A stretch of DNA of 64,000 nucleotides from VRUE01 sp036265675 (GTDB lineage: Bacteria; Actinomycetota; Thermoleophilia; Solirubrobacterales; 70-9), in the NCBI GenBank assembly GCA_036265675.1, contig DATAOP010000049.1, positions 62,001 through 126,000 on the forward strand, given 5' to 3'. The first letter of the stretch is position 1; each line of letters opens with the position of its first letter. The position numbers were made by a program, and so were the translations under genes. The notes under the pieces are model-generated. The model did no database searches. It was not told where the DNA came from and saw nothing but the letters and a program-made list of their open reading frames with translations. This document shows, in pieces, positions 50,401 through 58,805 of this stretch.

Positions 50401-50626
50401 CGGCAAGCGGCGAGGAGTCGCCGAACCGCTCACGGGCAAGGTCTTCCCCGCCTGCGGATGAGGTGCCGGAGATCGTCAGAGAGGTGGGACGCAGATGACC
50501 CTCGACGCCGAGGCCGACGAGGCCGAGGCCGACAGCGACCACCAGGGTCAGAGCCAGGGTGGCGGAGGCTCGCCGGCGCGTGCGCACCGGCGATGGCTCG
50601 TGATCGCTTCGACGGCCGCCTTTCAT
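47495..50626 (-). CDS. MmpL/RND family lipid transporter with YhgE/Pip-like loop
   Basis: A 1043-aa RND-superfamily transporter. Signature segments are in the first half (LSLVVCTMMGLALGVDYSLLIVSRFREEL, TAIAGTTLFLSIFL) and the second half (GAAAIFGVTFGLSIDYAVFLLARMRE, GVITGAAAIMAAVFASF). Each half has one large extracytoplasmic domain. The second loop (about residues 490-730) is rich in Ala/Gly heptads such as GAQRLAGGLGALHGGAQTL, like YhgE/Pip proteins. MmpL proteins export lipids, so the neighbouring DUF2600 cyclase suggests a terpenoid cargo. ATG at 50626 follows AGGGAG. Confidence 0.9.
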   Translation of the reverse strand: MKGGRRSDHEPSPVRTRRRASATLALTLVVAVGLGLVGLGVEGHLRPTSLTISGTSSAGGEDLARERFGDSSPLAVLLRGPAGAIERQGPRLAAALRRDRSLTVVSPWDPGTAARKLPAPAPATSPGAASHALLLLDYHVPLAEAMRETVPKLERTLEAEIHPPIHASQSGYATISRALQHESLSAAEQAEVLAAPILLIVLLLVFRSVLAALIPLAFGAMTVFAGRGLLVFLTSLMPIDALSLVVCTMMGLALGVDYSLLIVSRFREELAAGRPPHDAAAATRRTAGRTTAIAGTTLFLSIFLSAFLQPGSLLVSLATALVVVTAIAVWIAWIALPALLTILGPRINAGQIGNSPPGTGRSRVAAAAAGALRRPALATTAIAVPLLLLAAPALAFDTGAPGVDELSSHSQARDEAEAIAAAAGPGWEAPFQLTVASERGPITAGSRLRKLAATQRRVEALSGVEAVIGPAAIAAAGRPIQSLGRELDPQAPAPSQLSRLGPQLDRASGAVSRLRGGLADAAAGAGLLGEGSARAEEGAGRLAGGLGRAGSGGQRASSAVGRLAAGAHRLAAGQREAAATAYGLSLGLHTLEPNLSAQGVDRARHLTARLRSMAPSSRASRAAAHEAAVLASVLAANREELRRLRSLATILKEGLGRLYSGGKQLQSGSARLASEAQRLGGAIEQLGTGAQRLAGGLGALHGGAQTLEGGLAGGFHRSYPLQRSLRRAGDRISRATAPLARRLARLHRLSPRMFDSGFLALAAIDGSTNRRRSLAAEVLNVAGGGSAARYLIIPRAGFNSRGSRQLGADLQSIVADLDRQPGLTAGVGGGAAVLNDYGRATKSRLPLVIIAIIAITFLMLLLLLRAPLLAGLAVALNLLSVAAAIGVVTLACKIPAGYPLGGHSYIDTVGAAAIFGVTFGLSIDYAVFLLARMRESHLRGSDNRAAIHFGLEKTAGVITGAAAIMAAVFASFAASPVATVSQMGLGLTVAVLLDATVVRIVLLPALMLLLGERIWRTPVWLERLLPRPGPRSAPAQATAGGRI

Positions 50627-50717
50627 AACTCCCTGCTCAATCCCGTCCGAACCCAGCGATGAAAGCACAGGCTGACCCGGAAGACAAGAATCGTTTTCTG
50701 GATCGCGAGCCCGCCAT

Positions 50718-53700
50718 TCAGCACAAGCCCCCGACGTCGGCGCGCGGACGAAGCTCCAAGCGCACGCCACTTTGGCCGCTCAGGGCAATGCCCGCGCGGC
50801 GGGGGCCCGCGCAGAGGGATTCGCTGTTGACGATGATTCCGCGGCGAGCGCCGGCGAACGTGATCCGTCCGGCCGACAGAGGTATGTCGGGAAGGTGCCG
50901 GAAGGTGACCGTCACCTGGCCGGCCGCGGCCGATGTGGTTCCGTGGAGAACCAGGTGAAACCGCTCGGATCGGAGGCTCACCACGATGCCGGGCAGGCGA
51001 CCTGCCGGTTCCCGCAGGTAGATCGGGCCCTCCAGAGAACCTTCGAGCAGGGGGCTCCGGAGCCGAGCGTAGCCGAGGCGCGAGGCGCTCGGGCAACGCT
51101 CGGGGGGCACATCGGTGCCGCAGAGTGCACGGATGCGGTGCAGATCGAGCAACTCGCCAGGGGGAAGAGTGAAGGCGGCGTTGGCCAGGTTTGCGTCGCC
51201 GATGCCCGATCGAAGCCGGACCGTGATCTTCGGGTGACCGTTGCGAAGAACGGGACCGCTGAAGCCGAGCTTGACGCGGGGTCTGAAGGGAAGCGCCGCG
51301 CAGTCCCCGACCTGGAACCGGTCGGAGACCGAAGCACTCCCCCCGTCGGCATCGCTCACCGCGCCGTTGACAGCGGTCGCAGCGCAATTCGTCGGGTTGA
51401 TCATGAACCCTGGCCGATCGACCATGATCCGCATGTCCCGAAGCTCGAGCGGGACGCCGGCGACCAGCTCTGGGAGCGGATCCGACACGAGGTGCACCTG
51501 TCCGGTCGCAGGATCGATCGAAATCGCCACGCGCACGACGATGTTCCCCAGGTCGAATGGCCCCGTCGCGGCAGGCACCACCAGGGCGAGGCTCAGTGGC
51601 GCTCCCGCGTATGGGCCCGCGAGATAGGCCGCCCCGGTCTGCAGGAAGAACGGAAGCCCGGAGCCGAACCCGGCCGAGACGAAACCGATGCGTGAATCGA
51701 CAGGGCAGCTCGCTCGTCTCAGCTCTCCGTTGGCGGTACCGAGTGTCTGGCCGAGACCGGCCAGGACCGAGTCGGAACACTCGGCCACGCCGGACAGCTT
51801 GGCCGACAGCCCCGGCGGCAAGGTTGCGGAGACCCGGCTGACCCGGTCCGATGTCGGGGGGCGGGTCAGCTGCGCCCCGAAAGAGCTGAACGCCCCGGCC
51901 ACCGCGTTGGTCGAGCCGGCACTGAAGTGGACCAGGAGACCTCGCCTCTCGCAGTCACTGCCGATGGCCAATGGCGCCGAGCCGACTGTCGGGGGCCCGC
52001 CGGCCCAGGACAGGAGTTCATACCGGCTTCGGTAGGTGCCGCAGCGGCGAGGGGTCGTCACCACTCCCCGGTTTCCGCCCTTGAAGTGGAGTTCGATCGT
52101 GCTGAAAGGAAGCTGCGGGAGGTGAGAGAAGGTGGCGGAGATCGCACCGGTGTCGGGATCGAGCTCGAACTTGGCCGGGAACTTGACCAAGAGTCCTTCT
52201 CCAGAGGCCACGAGGTAGGCGGCGAGCATGGAACCAGCGGGATTCGCGCCCTGGTCGGCGAGATAGAGGGCGGCTGAGAGCGGCCCGGGAAGCATGGGTG
52301 TCCTGATCACACCGCTTGCGAGCTTCGACGATTCCGGACATCGAGGCGCTGCTCCGTCGAAGGCCAGGCTGCCGCCCTCCTGAACGACTTGGGTCGAGAC
52401 CGGCAATCCGGCCTCGGTGAGGGTCGACGCTTCGATTGACCCCCACCCCGTGAGCGAGCCCGTCGCGACCAGCTGAGGCACATCGACGTCGGCGAGCGGG
52501 CCTTCAAACGCGACGTCGAATGAACGGGCGGTCGTCGCACCGAGGGGTGTGATCGGGCCGCCGATCACCCGCACGCCTCCGGGCGGCACGCCCGCCAGAG
52601 AGTCGAGCGCGGCCTGTACCTCCGGCGCCTGCGCGCCCAACCCGATCGGATCCGTGGTTTCTCCCTCGAATGACAGCGTGAAGGTCCCCCCTCCACCTTC
52701 AACGACGATCTGTTGCATCTCGCCGTGAATGCCGGCAATCGGTGACGCATCAAGGCCTCCGGAGCCCGCGGTGAAGTCGACGGTCCACGGTCCGCCCCGG
52801 CGGCCCCGAACCTGGACTCCTCCGGAACCGACCCCGGGTAGGGCCTCCAGCGCATCGCGCACCGTGTCGGCGGTTGCGAAGGCAGGCAGCGGCGCCGTCC
52901 TGTGTCCATCGAGGGAGAGGACGACCGGGGCACCCTGCCCCCCGACATTGACGATCTGGCGCTCGCCGCGAACGACTCCAATCTGTTCTTCGCTGCAGCT
53001 GCCGAGACCATCGACCACGGACGCGTTGAGGGCGACGCCCTGCGGCAGCGCCACGATCGCTTCCCTGACGTCGCCGCTTCGTCTTCCGTTCGGGTTCGTC
53101 AGGCCGGGCTGGGGGTTATCCAGGCGCACGTCGAGACCACTGGGCGCCCCGGCGCTGCCGGTCGTCGTCGTCACCGAAAGGCTCGGTTCGAATGGGGTTC
53201 TCTGACAGTCGCCGATCACGCCCGCAGACGGGAACGCGTAGTCGGCGCCGTCTTCGTTCTGATAGCTGGTCGCTTCGAGCCCCACTCCCAGCGGCCGGCA
53301 CGCGGTCGGGTCGCTCAGGAAGGCCGTCGGCGGCAGCGTGCTCGGGCGCGGTCCCGAACAGGGCCCCCCGCAGCTCATGGCTTCGGGCAGATTGAATCGT
53401 TCGCCGTCATGGCTGGATGCAGTCGGCACGCCCCAAAGCGTCATGTATGCCCCCGTGACCGGGAACGCCGAAGGGACGTTGTCAACCGTCGCTGTGACCG
53501 CGTAGTCACGGCGAGGATCCAGTCGTAGGTCGACGTAGTCCGGATTCGCAAGGCCCATGAAGCCGAGCCGCGCCAGGATCTCGGTCGAGCCCGGCGGACG
53601 GGTGAGGTTGAACAGCGGTACCGGCAGGGCGCCCGGCGGGTAGTGGCCGGACGCGCCGGGTTCGATCACGCCAACCTGTGCGTCTTGCGGGCACCCTTCA

Positions 53701-54071
53701 GACTGCGGCGCCCCTTCTGAGTTCAGCCCTTCCATCGCGAGCGCCGCCTCGTCGCAACTGGGGAAGGCGCTCGGATTGCCCACCAGGCCAGGCGGAAGCT
53801 CGACCGCGAGCCGGCGCAGGTCCGCCCAGGGAAGCCTGTCGTCTCGTTCGTCGAGCACCCCGTGGCCCTTGATCAGGAATCGAGTTTCGAGATCGGAATG
53901 GCTGCCGGAGAGAGGGTTGGATAGCGAGGCGCTCGTCGCTTCCAGCCCGAAGTCATCCATAGCGGCGCGGGCTGAGCCGGGCATGCCCGCCGACGCGAGT
54001 AGAGCCGCCCCGGCGCAGGCTATCGCGAGCAAATGAATCGAGCGAGCACCCAGCCGGCAGTCCATTCGCAT
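50718..54071 (-). CDS. giant secreted protein, family A (A3) with inserted repeats
   Basis: A 1117-aa family A protein with signal peptide LLAIACAGAALLASAGMPGSARA. Module landmarks are GVIEPGASGHYPPGALPVPLFN, PQGVALNASVVDGLGSC, CPESSKLASGVIRTPML, HLPQLPFSTIELHF, TTPRRCGTY, AYLAGPYAGAPLSLALVVPAA and INPTNCAAT. The end is IIVNSESLCAGPRR, and the His-rich tail is absent. Residues about 367-550 are an insertion with two repeats of a different kind (TFTLSFEGETTDPIGL, QAALDSLAGVPPGGVRV) not seen in the other paralogues. It precedes the MmpL gene by 91 nt on the same strand. Confidence 0.85.
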   Translation of the reverse strand: MRMDCRLGARSIHLLAIACAGAALLASAGMPGSARAAMDDFGLEATSASLSNPLSGSHSDLETRFLIKGHGVLDERDDRLPWADLRRLAVELPPGLVGNPSAFPSCDEAALAMEGLNSEGAPQSEGCPQDAQVGVIEPGASGHYPPGALPVPLFNLTRPPGSTEILARLGFMGLANPDYVDLRLDPRRDYAVTATVDNVPSAFPVTGAYMTLWGVPTASSHDGERFNLPEAMSCGGPCSGPRPSTLPPTAFLSDPTACRPLGVGLEATSYQNEDGADYAFPSAGVIGDCQRTPFEPSLSVTTTTGSAGAPSGLDVRLDNPQPGLTNPNGRRSGDVREAIVALPQGVALNASVVDGLGSCSEEQIGVVRGERQIVNVGGQGAPVVLSLDGHRTAPLPAFATADTVRDALEALPGVGSGGVQVRGRRGGPWTVDFTAGSGGLDASPIAGIHGEMQQIVVEGGGGTFTLSFEGETTDPIGLGAQAPEVQAALDSLAGVPPGGVRVIGGPITPLGATTARSFDVAFEGPLADVDVPQLVATGSLTGWGSIEASTLTEAGLPVSTQVVQEGGSLAFDGAAPRCPESSKLASGVIRTPMLPGPLSAALYLADQGANPAGSMLAAYLVASGEGLLVKFPAKFELDPDTGAISATFSHLPQLPFSTIELHFKGGNRGVVTTPRRCGTYRSRYELLSWAGGPPTVGSAPLAIGSDCERRGLLVHFSAGSTNAVAGAFSSFGAQLTRPPTSDRVSRVSATLPPGLSAKLSGVAECSDSVLAGLGQTLGTANGELRRASCPVDSRIGFVSAGFGSGLPFFLQTGAAYLAGPYAGAPLSLALVVPAATGPFDLGNIVVRVAISIDPATGQVHLVSDPLPELVAGVPLELRDMRIMVDRPGFMINPTNCAATAVNGAVSDADGGSASVSDRFQVGDCAALPFRPRVKLGFSGPVLRNGHPKITVRLRSGIGDANLANAAFTLPPGELLDLHRIRALCGTDVPPERCPSASRLGYARLRSPLLEGSLEGPIYLREPAGRLPGIVVSLRSERFHLVLHGTTSAAAGQVTVTFRHLPDIPLSAGRITFAGARRGIIVNSESLCAGPRRAGIALSGQSGVRLELRPRADVGGLC

Positions 54072-54211
54072 CTCTCTTCGCTTGATCGAGCAACCAACCG
54101 GGTAACGGCTGGATCTCCCCATTTCCCCCGCCCCCACGGGGTGCGTCACCGCCCTCTGGGCGGAACGCGATTTGGGAGAGGGTACAGCACTCAGAGCGGC
54201 CTGGAAAGCCG

Positions 54212-54217
54212 TAAAAT
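54212..54217 (+). promoter_or_regulatory. -10-like element of a leaderless gene
   Basis: TAAAAT ends 6 nt before the ATG at 54224, so transcription would start at or next to the start codon. No good -35 is seen 17 nt upstream. It lies in the 152-nt divergent gap to the family A gene. Confidence 0.45.
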
Positions 54218-54223
54218 CCGCAC

Positions 54224-54946
54224 ATGGGAGGAGGCCTGGCCAGGTGCCTGCGAGCTGTCCTTTGTCCGGCCGCCTTCGCGATTTGCCTGTTCAGCATGCC
54301 CGCTGGGACAGAGGCGGCACTCAGTTCTTTCGAGCCGAATGACACGGTCGCCCAGGCGTCAGGGCCACTGAGCGCAGGTCAAAGCTATGAAGCCGGGCTC
54401 ACCCCGGCCGATCGCGACTTCTTCTTCTTCTACGTCACCGCCGAAGGCGCCCCGGCCGCCGAACTGACCCTGTCCAACCTGGGAGGCGGCACCCAGGAAT
54501 CGACGATCGAATTCTCCGTCGTCGACGGCCTCGAAACCCCGATCACCACCCAGCCATTCATCCGTCCCGGTGAGCAGCGAACCCTCGCCGCCACACTCGC
54601 CCCGAGTAAATACTTCGTCGAAATCACGTCAAACCAGGGGTCAGGAGATTCGTATCTGCTGACTGCGAGAGCCGCCCCGGGGGTCTTCGCGCCCTACGCG
54701 GAGATCGCCGATCGCTGTTCGGAGGCCGACGGGAAGAGACAGGCTGCTCGGGCCGGCGCAATGCATGCCCAGGGCAGCTACCAGCGCGCCGTCGCTCGCC
54801 GCCGGCGGAGTCTCTACGCCGGGTCGCTTGCGCGTCGCAAAGCACGGCGCGCCCAGAACATGGCCCGAGCGCGCCTGGCCTCGGCGCGGCAGCGGCTCCG
54901 GGCTGCGATCGCGACGCGCGGACTCTGGTGCTCGATACCCCAGTGA
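54224..54946 (+). CDS. secreted PPC-domain protein with basic helical tail
   Basis: A 240-aa secreted protein with signal peptide CPAAFAICLFSMPAGTEA. A bacterial pre-peptidase C-terminal (PPC)-like beta domain spans about residues 35-145 (FEPNDTVAQASGPLSAGQSY, TPADRDFFFFYVT). The last 80 residues form a long Arg/Ala-rich helix (QRAVARRRRSLYAGSLARRKARRAQ) bounded by two Cys. It is the only plus-strand gene inside the 44.4-64 kb secreted-protein block and appears leaderless. Confidence 0.82.
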   Translation: MGGGLARCLRAVLCPAAFAICLFSMPAGTEAALSSFEPNDTVAQASGPLSAGQSYEAGLTPADRDFFFFYVTAEGAPAAELTLSNLGGGTQESTIEFSVVDGLETPITTQPFIRPGEQRTLAATLAPSKYFVEITSNQGSGDSYLLTARAAPGVFAPYAEIADRCSEADGKRQAARAGAMHAQGSYQRAVARRRRSLYAGSLARRKARRAQNMARARLASARQRLRAAIATRGLWCSIPQ

Positions 54947-54953
54947 GGGCCGG

Positions 54954-55766
54954 CTAGCGGACGCGGCAGGTACGGACGAGCGTCGAACTGAGGGTGCGCC
55001 CGTCCTCGAAAGTGACCGCGGCCTGCGCGAACGGGAAGGTGACCATGGTGAAGCCGGGGGGCGCGGCGCAGCCGGCGCTGAGATAGGAGCGCTGCCGGCC
55101 ACGGTAGACAAAATGGCGCTCGAGCTGGAGATAGATGGTCTTGATATGAGCGGTGCGGTTGACACTCGGTGGAACGGCTGCTTCGAGCACCGTTCCGAAG
55201 GCGCCTCGTACGTGCCGGATTCGGAAGACGACGACCCGCGTGATCGGAGCCGGGTCGCGTTGAAAGACGTGGGCGATTATCGCCGGCCGATTGCCGACCA
55301 CGGAGTTGAAGAGAAGCATTTCGGCCCTCGTGAGTATGGGCGTCTGTTCAGGGATCGAGATCCTTGCGGTCACCCCCCCGGAGCCGACCAGCGCGGAAGA
55401 ACACGCGGCGAGGGCCTCATTCGTGCTGGCCGACCGCAGCTCTCCCATCGTGCAGGTCGGCAGGCCTCGCGTGTCGAGGCTCCCTGCCCGGTTGAGGGCG
55501 ATGCGGATCCGGTGCAGGGCGGGAGGGTCGTCAGTGGTCGGCGCTCTGATCGTCCCTTCGATGCGAACCGCGATCGGGGCGAGCCTGTCCCGAGGCAGCG
55601 CCTTCGGCTGGATGCCGCCGTCGAAGCGAACGAAGAGGTTGCCGCGTTGCGTCAGCTCGGCAACGGCATGGGAGGCCGCGACCGCGCCAAGAACCGCGAC
55701 CAGAGCCAGGACCAGAGCCGAGGCGGGCCTTGGACCGGTACCCCGCCATCGGAACGGATGCGTCAC
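54954..55766 (-). CDS. secreted family C protein (C2)
   Basis: A 270-aa paralogue of the proteins at 46213 and 56470. Signal peptide ALVLALVAVLGAVAASHAVA is followed by LPRDRLAPIAVRIEGTI, RIRIALNRAGSLDTRGLPTC, AACSSALVGSGGVTARI, LLFNSVVGNRPAIIAHVF and YRGRQRSYLSAGCAAPPGF, ending TLVRTCRVR. GTG at 55766 overlaps the lipoprotein stop (GTGA). It is the last gene of the operon that enters from the right edge of the window. Confidence 0.82.
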   Translation of the reverse strand: MTHPFRWRGTGPRPASALVLALVAVLGAVAASHAVAELTQRGNLFVRFDGGIQPKALPRDRLAPIAVRIEGTIRAPTTDDPPALHRIRIALNRAGSLDTRGLPTCTMGELRSASTNEALAACSSALVGSGGVTARISIPEQTPILTRAEMLLFNSVVGNRPAIIAHVFQRDPAPITRVVVFRIRHVRGAFGTVLEAAVPPSVNRTAHIKTIYLQLERHFVYRGRQRSYLSAGCAAPPGFTMVTFPFAQAAVTFEDGRTLSSTLVRTCRVR

Positions 55767-56488
55767 CTGGCGAGCGGCGCGCCGGCGAGAGCGGCGACCT
55801 TCCACATCTTGCCTTCTTTGACGACCGGCATCGCGTAGTCGGAGCTTCGCGCACCGTGGTACAGGAGAAAGCCGCGGTTGCCATTCAGCCGCAGTGAGCC
55901 GACATCCGCCTCCGCCCCTTCGCGCACGGTCCTCCGCGGCAGGGCGGCGACGAGGGCTGCGATTACCTTCGGACACCCGGGATCGCCGTGTCTCTGCGGG
56001 GAGAGGGCTGCCATGCGCTCGAGCCCCACGACCATCGACGCGGACATGAAGCTGCAGGCAGCGGCCCAGCGGCCGGCCACGCGGGAGTCGAGATAGCCGT
56101 GTAGTGCAGCCGCGGCCTGTTCACGGTCCGGCGCAGATGCCTCGCTGCCGGATTCCTGGATCGAGTTGTCGCCCGGTCCACGGAACTGCGCGGCGCCGCC
56201 CCCCGAATCGTGATGCCCGCCCGACGTTGGCGCGAGCGAGGGTTCCGCCTTTGCCCCCGACTGCCCCGGCTCGGATTCATCGCTCCGGCGCCGCCGCTGA
56301 AGCTCCTCAATCCTCTGCTGGAACTCACGTTCGCTCGACGCCGACTCGCCGGCGGCCGAAGCGGAACTCGAGTTGGTTGCCGCTGTCGAGGCGGACGACG
56401 AGGCGGCACTCCCACCGCCGCCCCCGCAACCGGTCAGCGATGCGAGTATGAGCGCAGCGGAAACCGCCGTTAGTGCCTTACCTTGCAA
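55763..56488 (-). CDS. lipoprotein of unknown function
   Basis: A 241-aa lipoprotein. Signal peptide ALTAVSAALILASLTGC ends in a lipobox (Cys about residue 21). A Ser/Ala-rich linker and a charged segment (REFQQRIEELQRRRRSDES) follow. The C-terminal domain (about 120-241) contains AAALHGYLDSRVAGRWAAAC and CPKVIAALVAAL, and ends GRGFLLYHG-like then MPVVKEGKMWKVAALAG. This resembles small periplasmic lipoproteins that follow secreted proteins in actinobacteria. The start is TTG at 56488, 19 nt inside the end of the family C gene. Confidence 0.75.
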   Translation of the reverse strand: MQGKALTAVSAALILASLTGCGGGGGSAASSSASTAATNSSSASAAGESASSEREFQQRIEELQRRRRSDESEPGQSGAKAEPSLAPTSGGHHDSGGGAAQFRGPGDNSIQESGSEASAPDREQAAAALHGYLDSRVAGRWAAACSFMSASMVVGLERMAALSPQRHGDPGCPKVIAALVAALPRRTVREGAEADVGSLRLNGNRGFLLYHGARSSDYAMPVVKEGKMWKVAALAGAPLAR

Positions 56489-57255
56489 TTTTCACTCAAG
56501 GTCGAAGAAGCGTGGACCCCGCCGCTGAATCGGAAGCTTGTCCTCGCCAGCTGGAAGACGGCGGCGCCGAAGCCTTTGGGGGTCGGGCAGGCGGCGCTGA
56601 GGAAGCTGCGCTGCCTGCCGCGGTCGACAAACTTTCGGGAAAGTCGCATGTTGACTTCAGTCAGGTTGCCCCAGTCCAGGAGGCTGCGCGGAAGTTTCGC
56701 GCTCAGCGTCGTGCCGTATGTGCCGTGCTTACTCCTGCCGACCTTGAAGGGGATCACGAACGAGGCGGCAAACGGGAAGCTGGTGTAGATCTGTCCATAG
56801 AGCACCGGCGTGTGGTCTTCGACGCTGTTGAAGACGACCATCTTGCCGTGCGTGAGAAAGTTTTCCTGCCCTTCAAGGCCCACGTGTGCAGAGAAATTAC
56901 CGGTGCCCACGAGCGCATCGCGGCAGTTCTGCAGCGCACGTGACGTGGAGGCCGGCTGGATCCTCGAGTAGGGGCAGGTGGGGAGCCCCGTCGGGTTGAG
57001 GACACCATTGCGGTTGATCTCGATCTTGACCGTCTTCAGGGTTGGGGTTTCACTGCCGTCGGTCGAGGTGATCTTCCAACCGACGGAAACGGCGATCGGG
57101 GCAAGGCCGTCCCGGGGCAGCTTTTTCGGCGCGAGCTTCGCCGAGACGTGCACCAGCATGTTGCTGATCTTCTGGGTGTCGGCCCGCGCCAGACCGCCCA
57201 CGGCAAGGATTCCGAGGGCCCCGGTCGCGGCGAGCCATGCGACGCGCCTCCTCAT
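56470..57255 (-). CDS. secreted family C protein (C3)
   Basis: A 261-aa paralogue of C1 and C2. A short signal sequence, VAWLAATGALGILAVGGLARA, is followed by LPRDGLAPIAVSVGWKI, VKIEINRNGVLNPTGLPTC, LQNCRDALVGTGNFSAHV, MVVFNSVEDHTPVLYGQIY and VDRGRQRSFLSAACPTPKGF, ending STLSENCKVRH. Conserved Cys positions match the other two copies. The ATG overlaps the NHL-gene stop (ATGA), so it is coupled to it. Confidence 0.82.
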   Translation of the reverse strand: MRRRVAWLAATGALGILAVGGLARADTQKISNMLVHVSAKLAPKKLPRDGLAPIAVSVGWKITSTDGSETPTLKTVKIEINRNGVLNPTGLPTCPYSRIQPASTSRALQNCRDALVGTGNFSAHVGLEGQENFLTHGKMVVFNSVEDHTPVLYGQIYTSFPFAASFVIPFKVGRSKHGTYGTTLSAKLPRSLLDWGNLTEVNMRLSRKFVDRGRQRSFLSAACPTPKGFGAAVFQLARTSFRFSGGVHASSTLSENCKVRH

Positions 57256-58805
57256 CGCTTCGTCGCCCGATGATGGCGGCCGTGCTTGTGGTGCCGGTGG
57301 TGCCGGTGCCGTCGCAAGTGGCGCCGGTGGTGCACGGCGTCGACAGCCGGAGAAGCCAACGGTGAGGCCTGCGCCGGGCTCGCGGGTCCGACCACGGGAT
57401 CGAAGCGAGCGCGGACCGAGGCAGCTTCGTCGAGCTTGATCGTGCAGGACGGATCGCTGCCCGTGCAGGCGCCTGCCCAGCCGCTGAAGGCGGATCCCGA
57501 ATCGGGCGTCGCGGTGAGCACGACCTGGGCCCCGGCGAATACCGTTTCCTCGCAGCTGCCCGCGCACGCGCGGGGGCTGAGGCTGCTCCGCACCGAGCCG
57601 GCGCCGTCTCCGGCGACCGTGATCGTCAGCTGGACCGCGGCCGCCCCGGCTTCTTCCGTCGTCGCCGAGTCAGGCGCGTAGTTGTAGATCGCCGCGTTGG
57701 TCGTGTTGCCCGATGTGACGTAGACCATTCCCTGCGTCCCGTTCGGGATCCTTATCGTGCTGTCTTCGAGCGGGGATTGCGGCGGGATGTAGGTGAAGCC
57801 CGTGAACCTGGGAGAGGTGCTGTTGTCGATGGCTATGCCCAGGGGAAGAGCGTCCTCGAACCTGTCCGGCAAGTGGCCCTCATAGGCGCCGGCGGCGTCG
57901 AAGACCTGCACGATCGCTTCCGGTTTCTCCGTGTGCAGCGGCTGCAGGTCGTCGACGACGTAGACCTCGCCGCTCGCCCGGTCGATCGCCACGGACCCGT
58001 CCCGCATCGAGACGAAATGGCCGAGCGGCGTGCCGCTCCCGTCTATTTCGTCGACAGGATTCGCCTTGTTCACCGAGGGGTCATAGATCTTGACCGTGTT
58101 CGTCGCCGCGTCGGGCACGTACAGATCGCCTTCAGTGCCCGGGTACGTCGAGTAGGCGAGTCCGTACGCGTCCCCGAGGCTGCCGACGCCGATTCGCAGC
58201 GGTTCGGCTCCGTCCATCACCGGGGTCCCATCCGCTTCATACACCGCGATGTAGGTGCGGTCGTTGACATAGACCGTCCCGGTGGCGGGATCCACGGCTA
58301 CTCCGGTCGGGTGGGTCGAGTCGACTCCCTGCCCGGCGAATACCGTCCCGGCGCCATATTTGATGATCCGCCGGTGGAAGTCGTTGATGTAGACATTTCC
58401 TTCACCATCGAGCGCCAGTGCGCAGGGCCCGTCGATCGTGTCGACCGGTGCGATCTGGTACATGTAGCCCTCTCCCCCTGCCGGGGGACGTTTGTCAGGT
58501 TCGTAGTAGTACTCCACGTATCCGCTGGCGGTTTCGGCGCCTTCGTGGTTCCAGACGTCGACCGCATCGTGGTAGTAGTCGGAGATGTAGAAGTGTCCGG
58601 CAGCGTCGACGGCGGCCCCGCATGGACCGTTGATGACGCCGATCGGTGGAGGCAGGGGCAGACCCGATACGAATGGCCCTGGCGACGGAATGAAGACCCA
58701 GAGCGGTTCCTTTTCTTCCGCCCACGCAGCCGAGGCCGACAGACCGAGTGCCGTGAGGACGACGATCGCCGTGGCCAGCAGTCGCCAGAAGCGAACTGTT
58801 TTCAC
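57252..58805 (-). CDS. secreted NHL beta-propeller with bacterial-repeat domain and His-rich tail
   Basis: A 517-aa secreted protein with signal peptide LLATAIVVLTALGLSASAAWA. An NHL-type propeller runs about residues 50-390 (GAAVDAAGHFYISDYYHDAVDVW, ALALDGEGNVYINDF, GVAVDPATGTVYVNDR). A domain of about 75 residues of the GSGSVxS...FxGWxGxC type follows (AGSVRSSLSPRACAGSC, GSAFSGWAGACTGSDPSC). The last 30 residues are almost only His, Arg and Lys. GTG at 58805 overlaps the A4 stop (GTGA). Confidence 0.87.
   Translation of the reverse strand: MKTVRFWRLLATAIVVLTALGLSASAAWAEEKEPLWVFIPSPGPFVSGLPLPPPIGVINGPCGAAVDAAGHFYISDYYHDAVDVWNHEGAETASGYVEYYYEPDKRPPAGGEGYMYQIAPVDTIDGPCALALDGEGNVYINDFHRRIIKYGAGTVFAGQGVDSTHPTGVAVDPATGTVYVNDRTYIAVYEADGTPVMDGAEPLRIGVGSLGDAYGLAYSTYPGTEGDLYVPDAATNTVKIYDPSVNKANPVDEIDGSGTPLGHFVSMRDGSVAIDRASGEVYVVDDLQPLHTEKPEAIVQVFDAAGAYEGHLPDRFEDALPLGIAIDNSTSPRFTGFTYIPPQSPLEDSTIRIPNGTQGMVYVTSGNTTNAAIYNYAPDSATTEEAGAAAVQLTITVAGDGAGSVRSSLSPRACAGSCEETVFAGAQVVLTATPDSGSAFSGWAGACTGSDPSCTIKLDEAASVRARFDPVVGPASPAQASPLASPAVDAVHHRRHLRRHRHHRHHKHGRHHRATKR

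Noticed and set aside
57252..57330. His-rich tail as a nickel chaperone signature
   Set aside because: Similar tails end several unrelated secreted proteins here and are mixed with Arg and Lys, which fits a shared surface signal better than metal delivery. Metal binding cannot be excluded.
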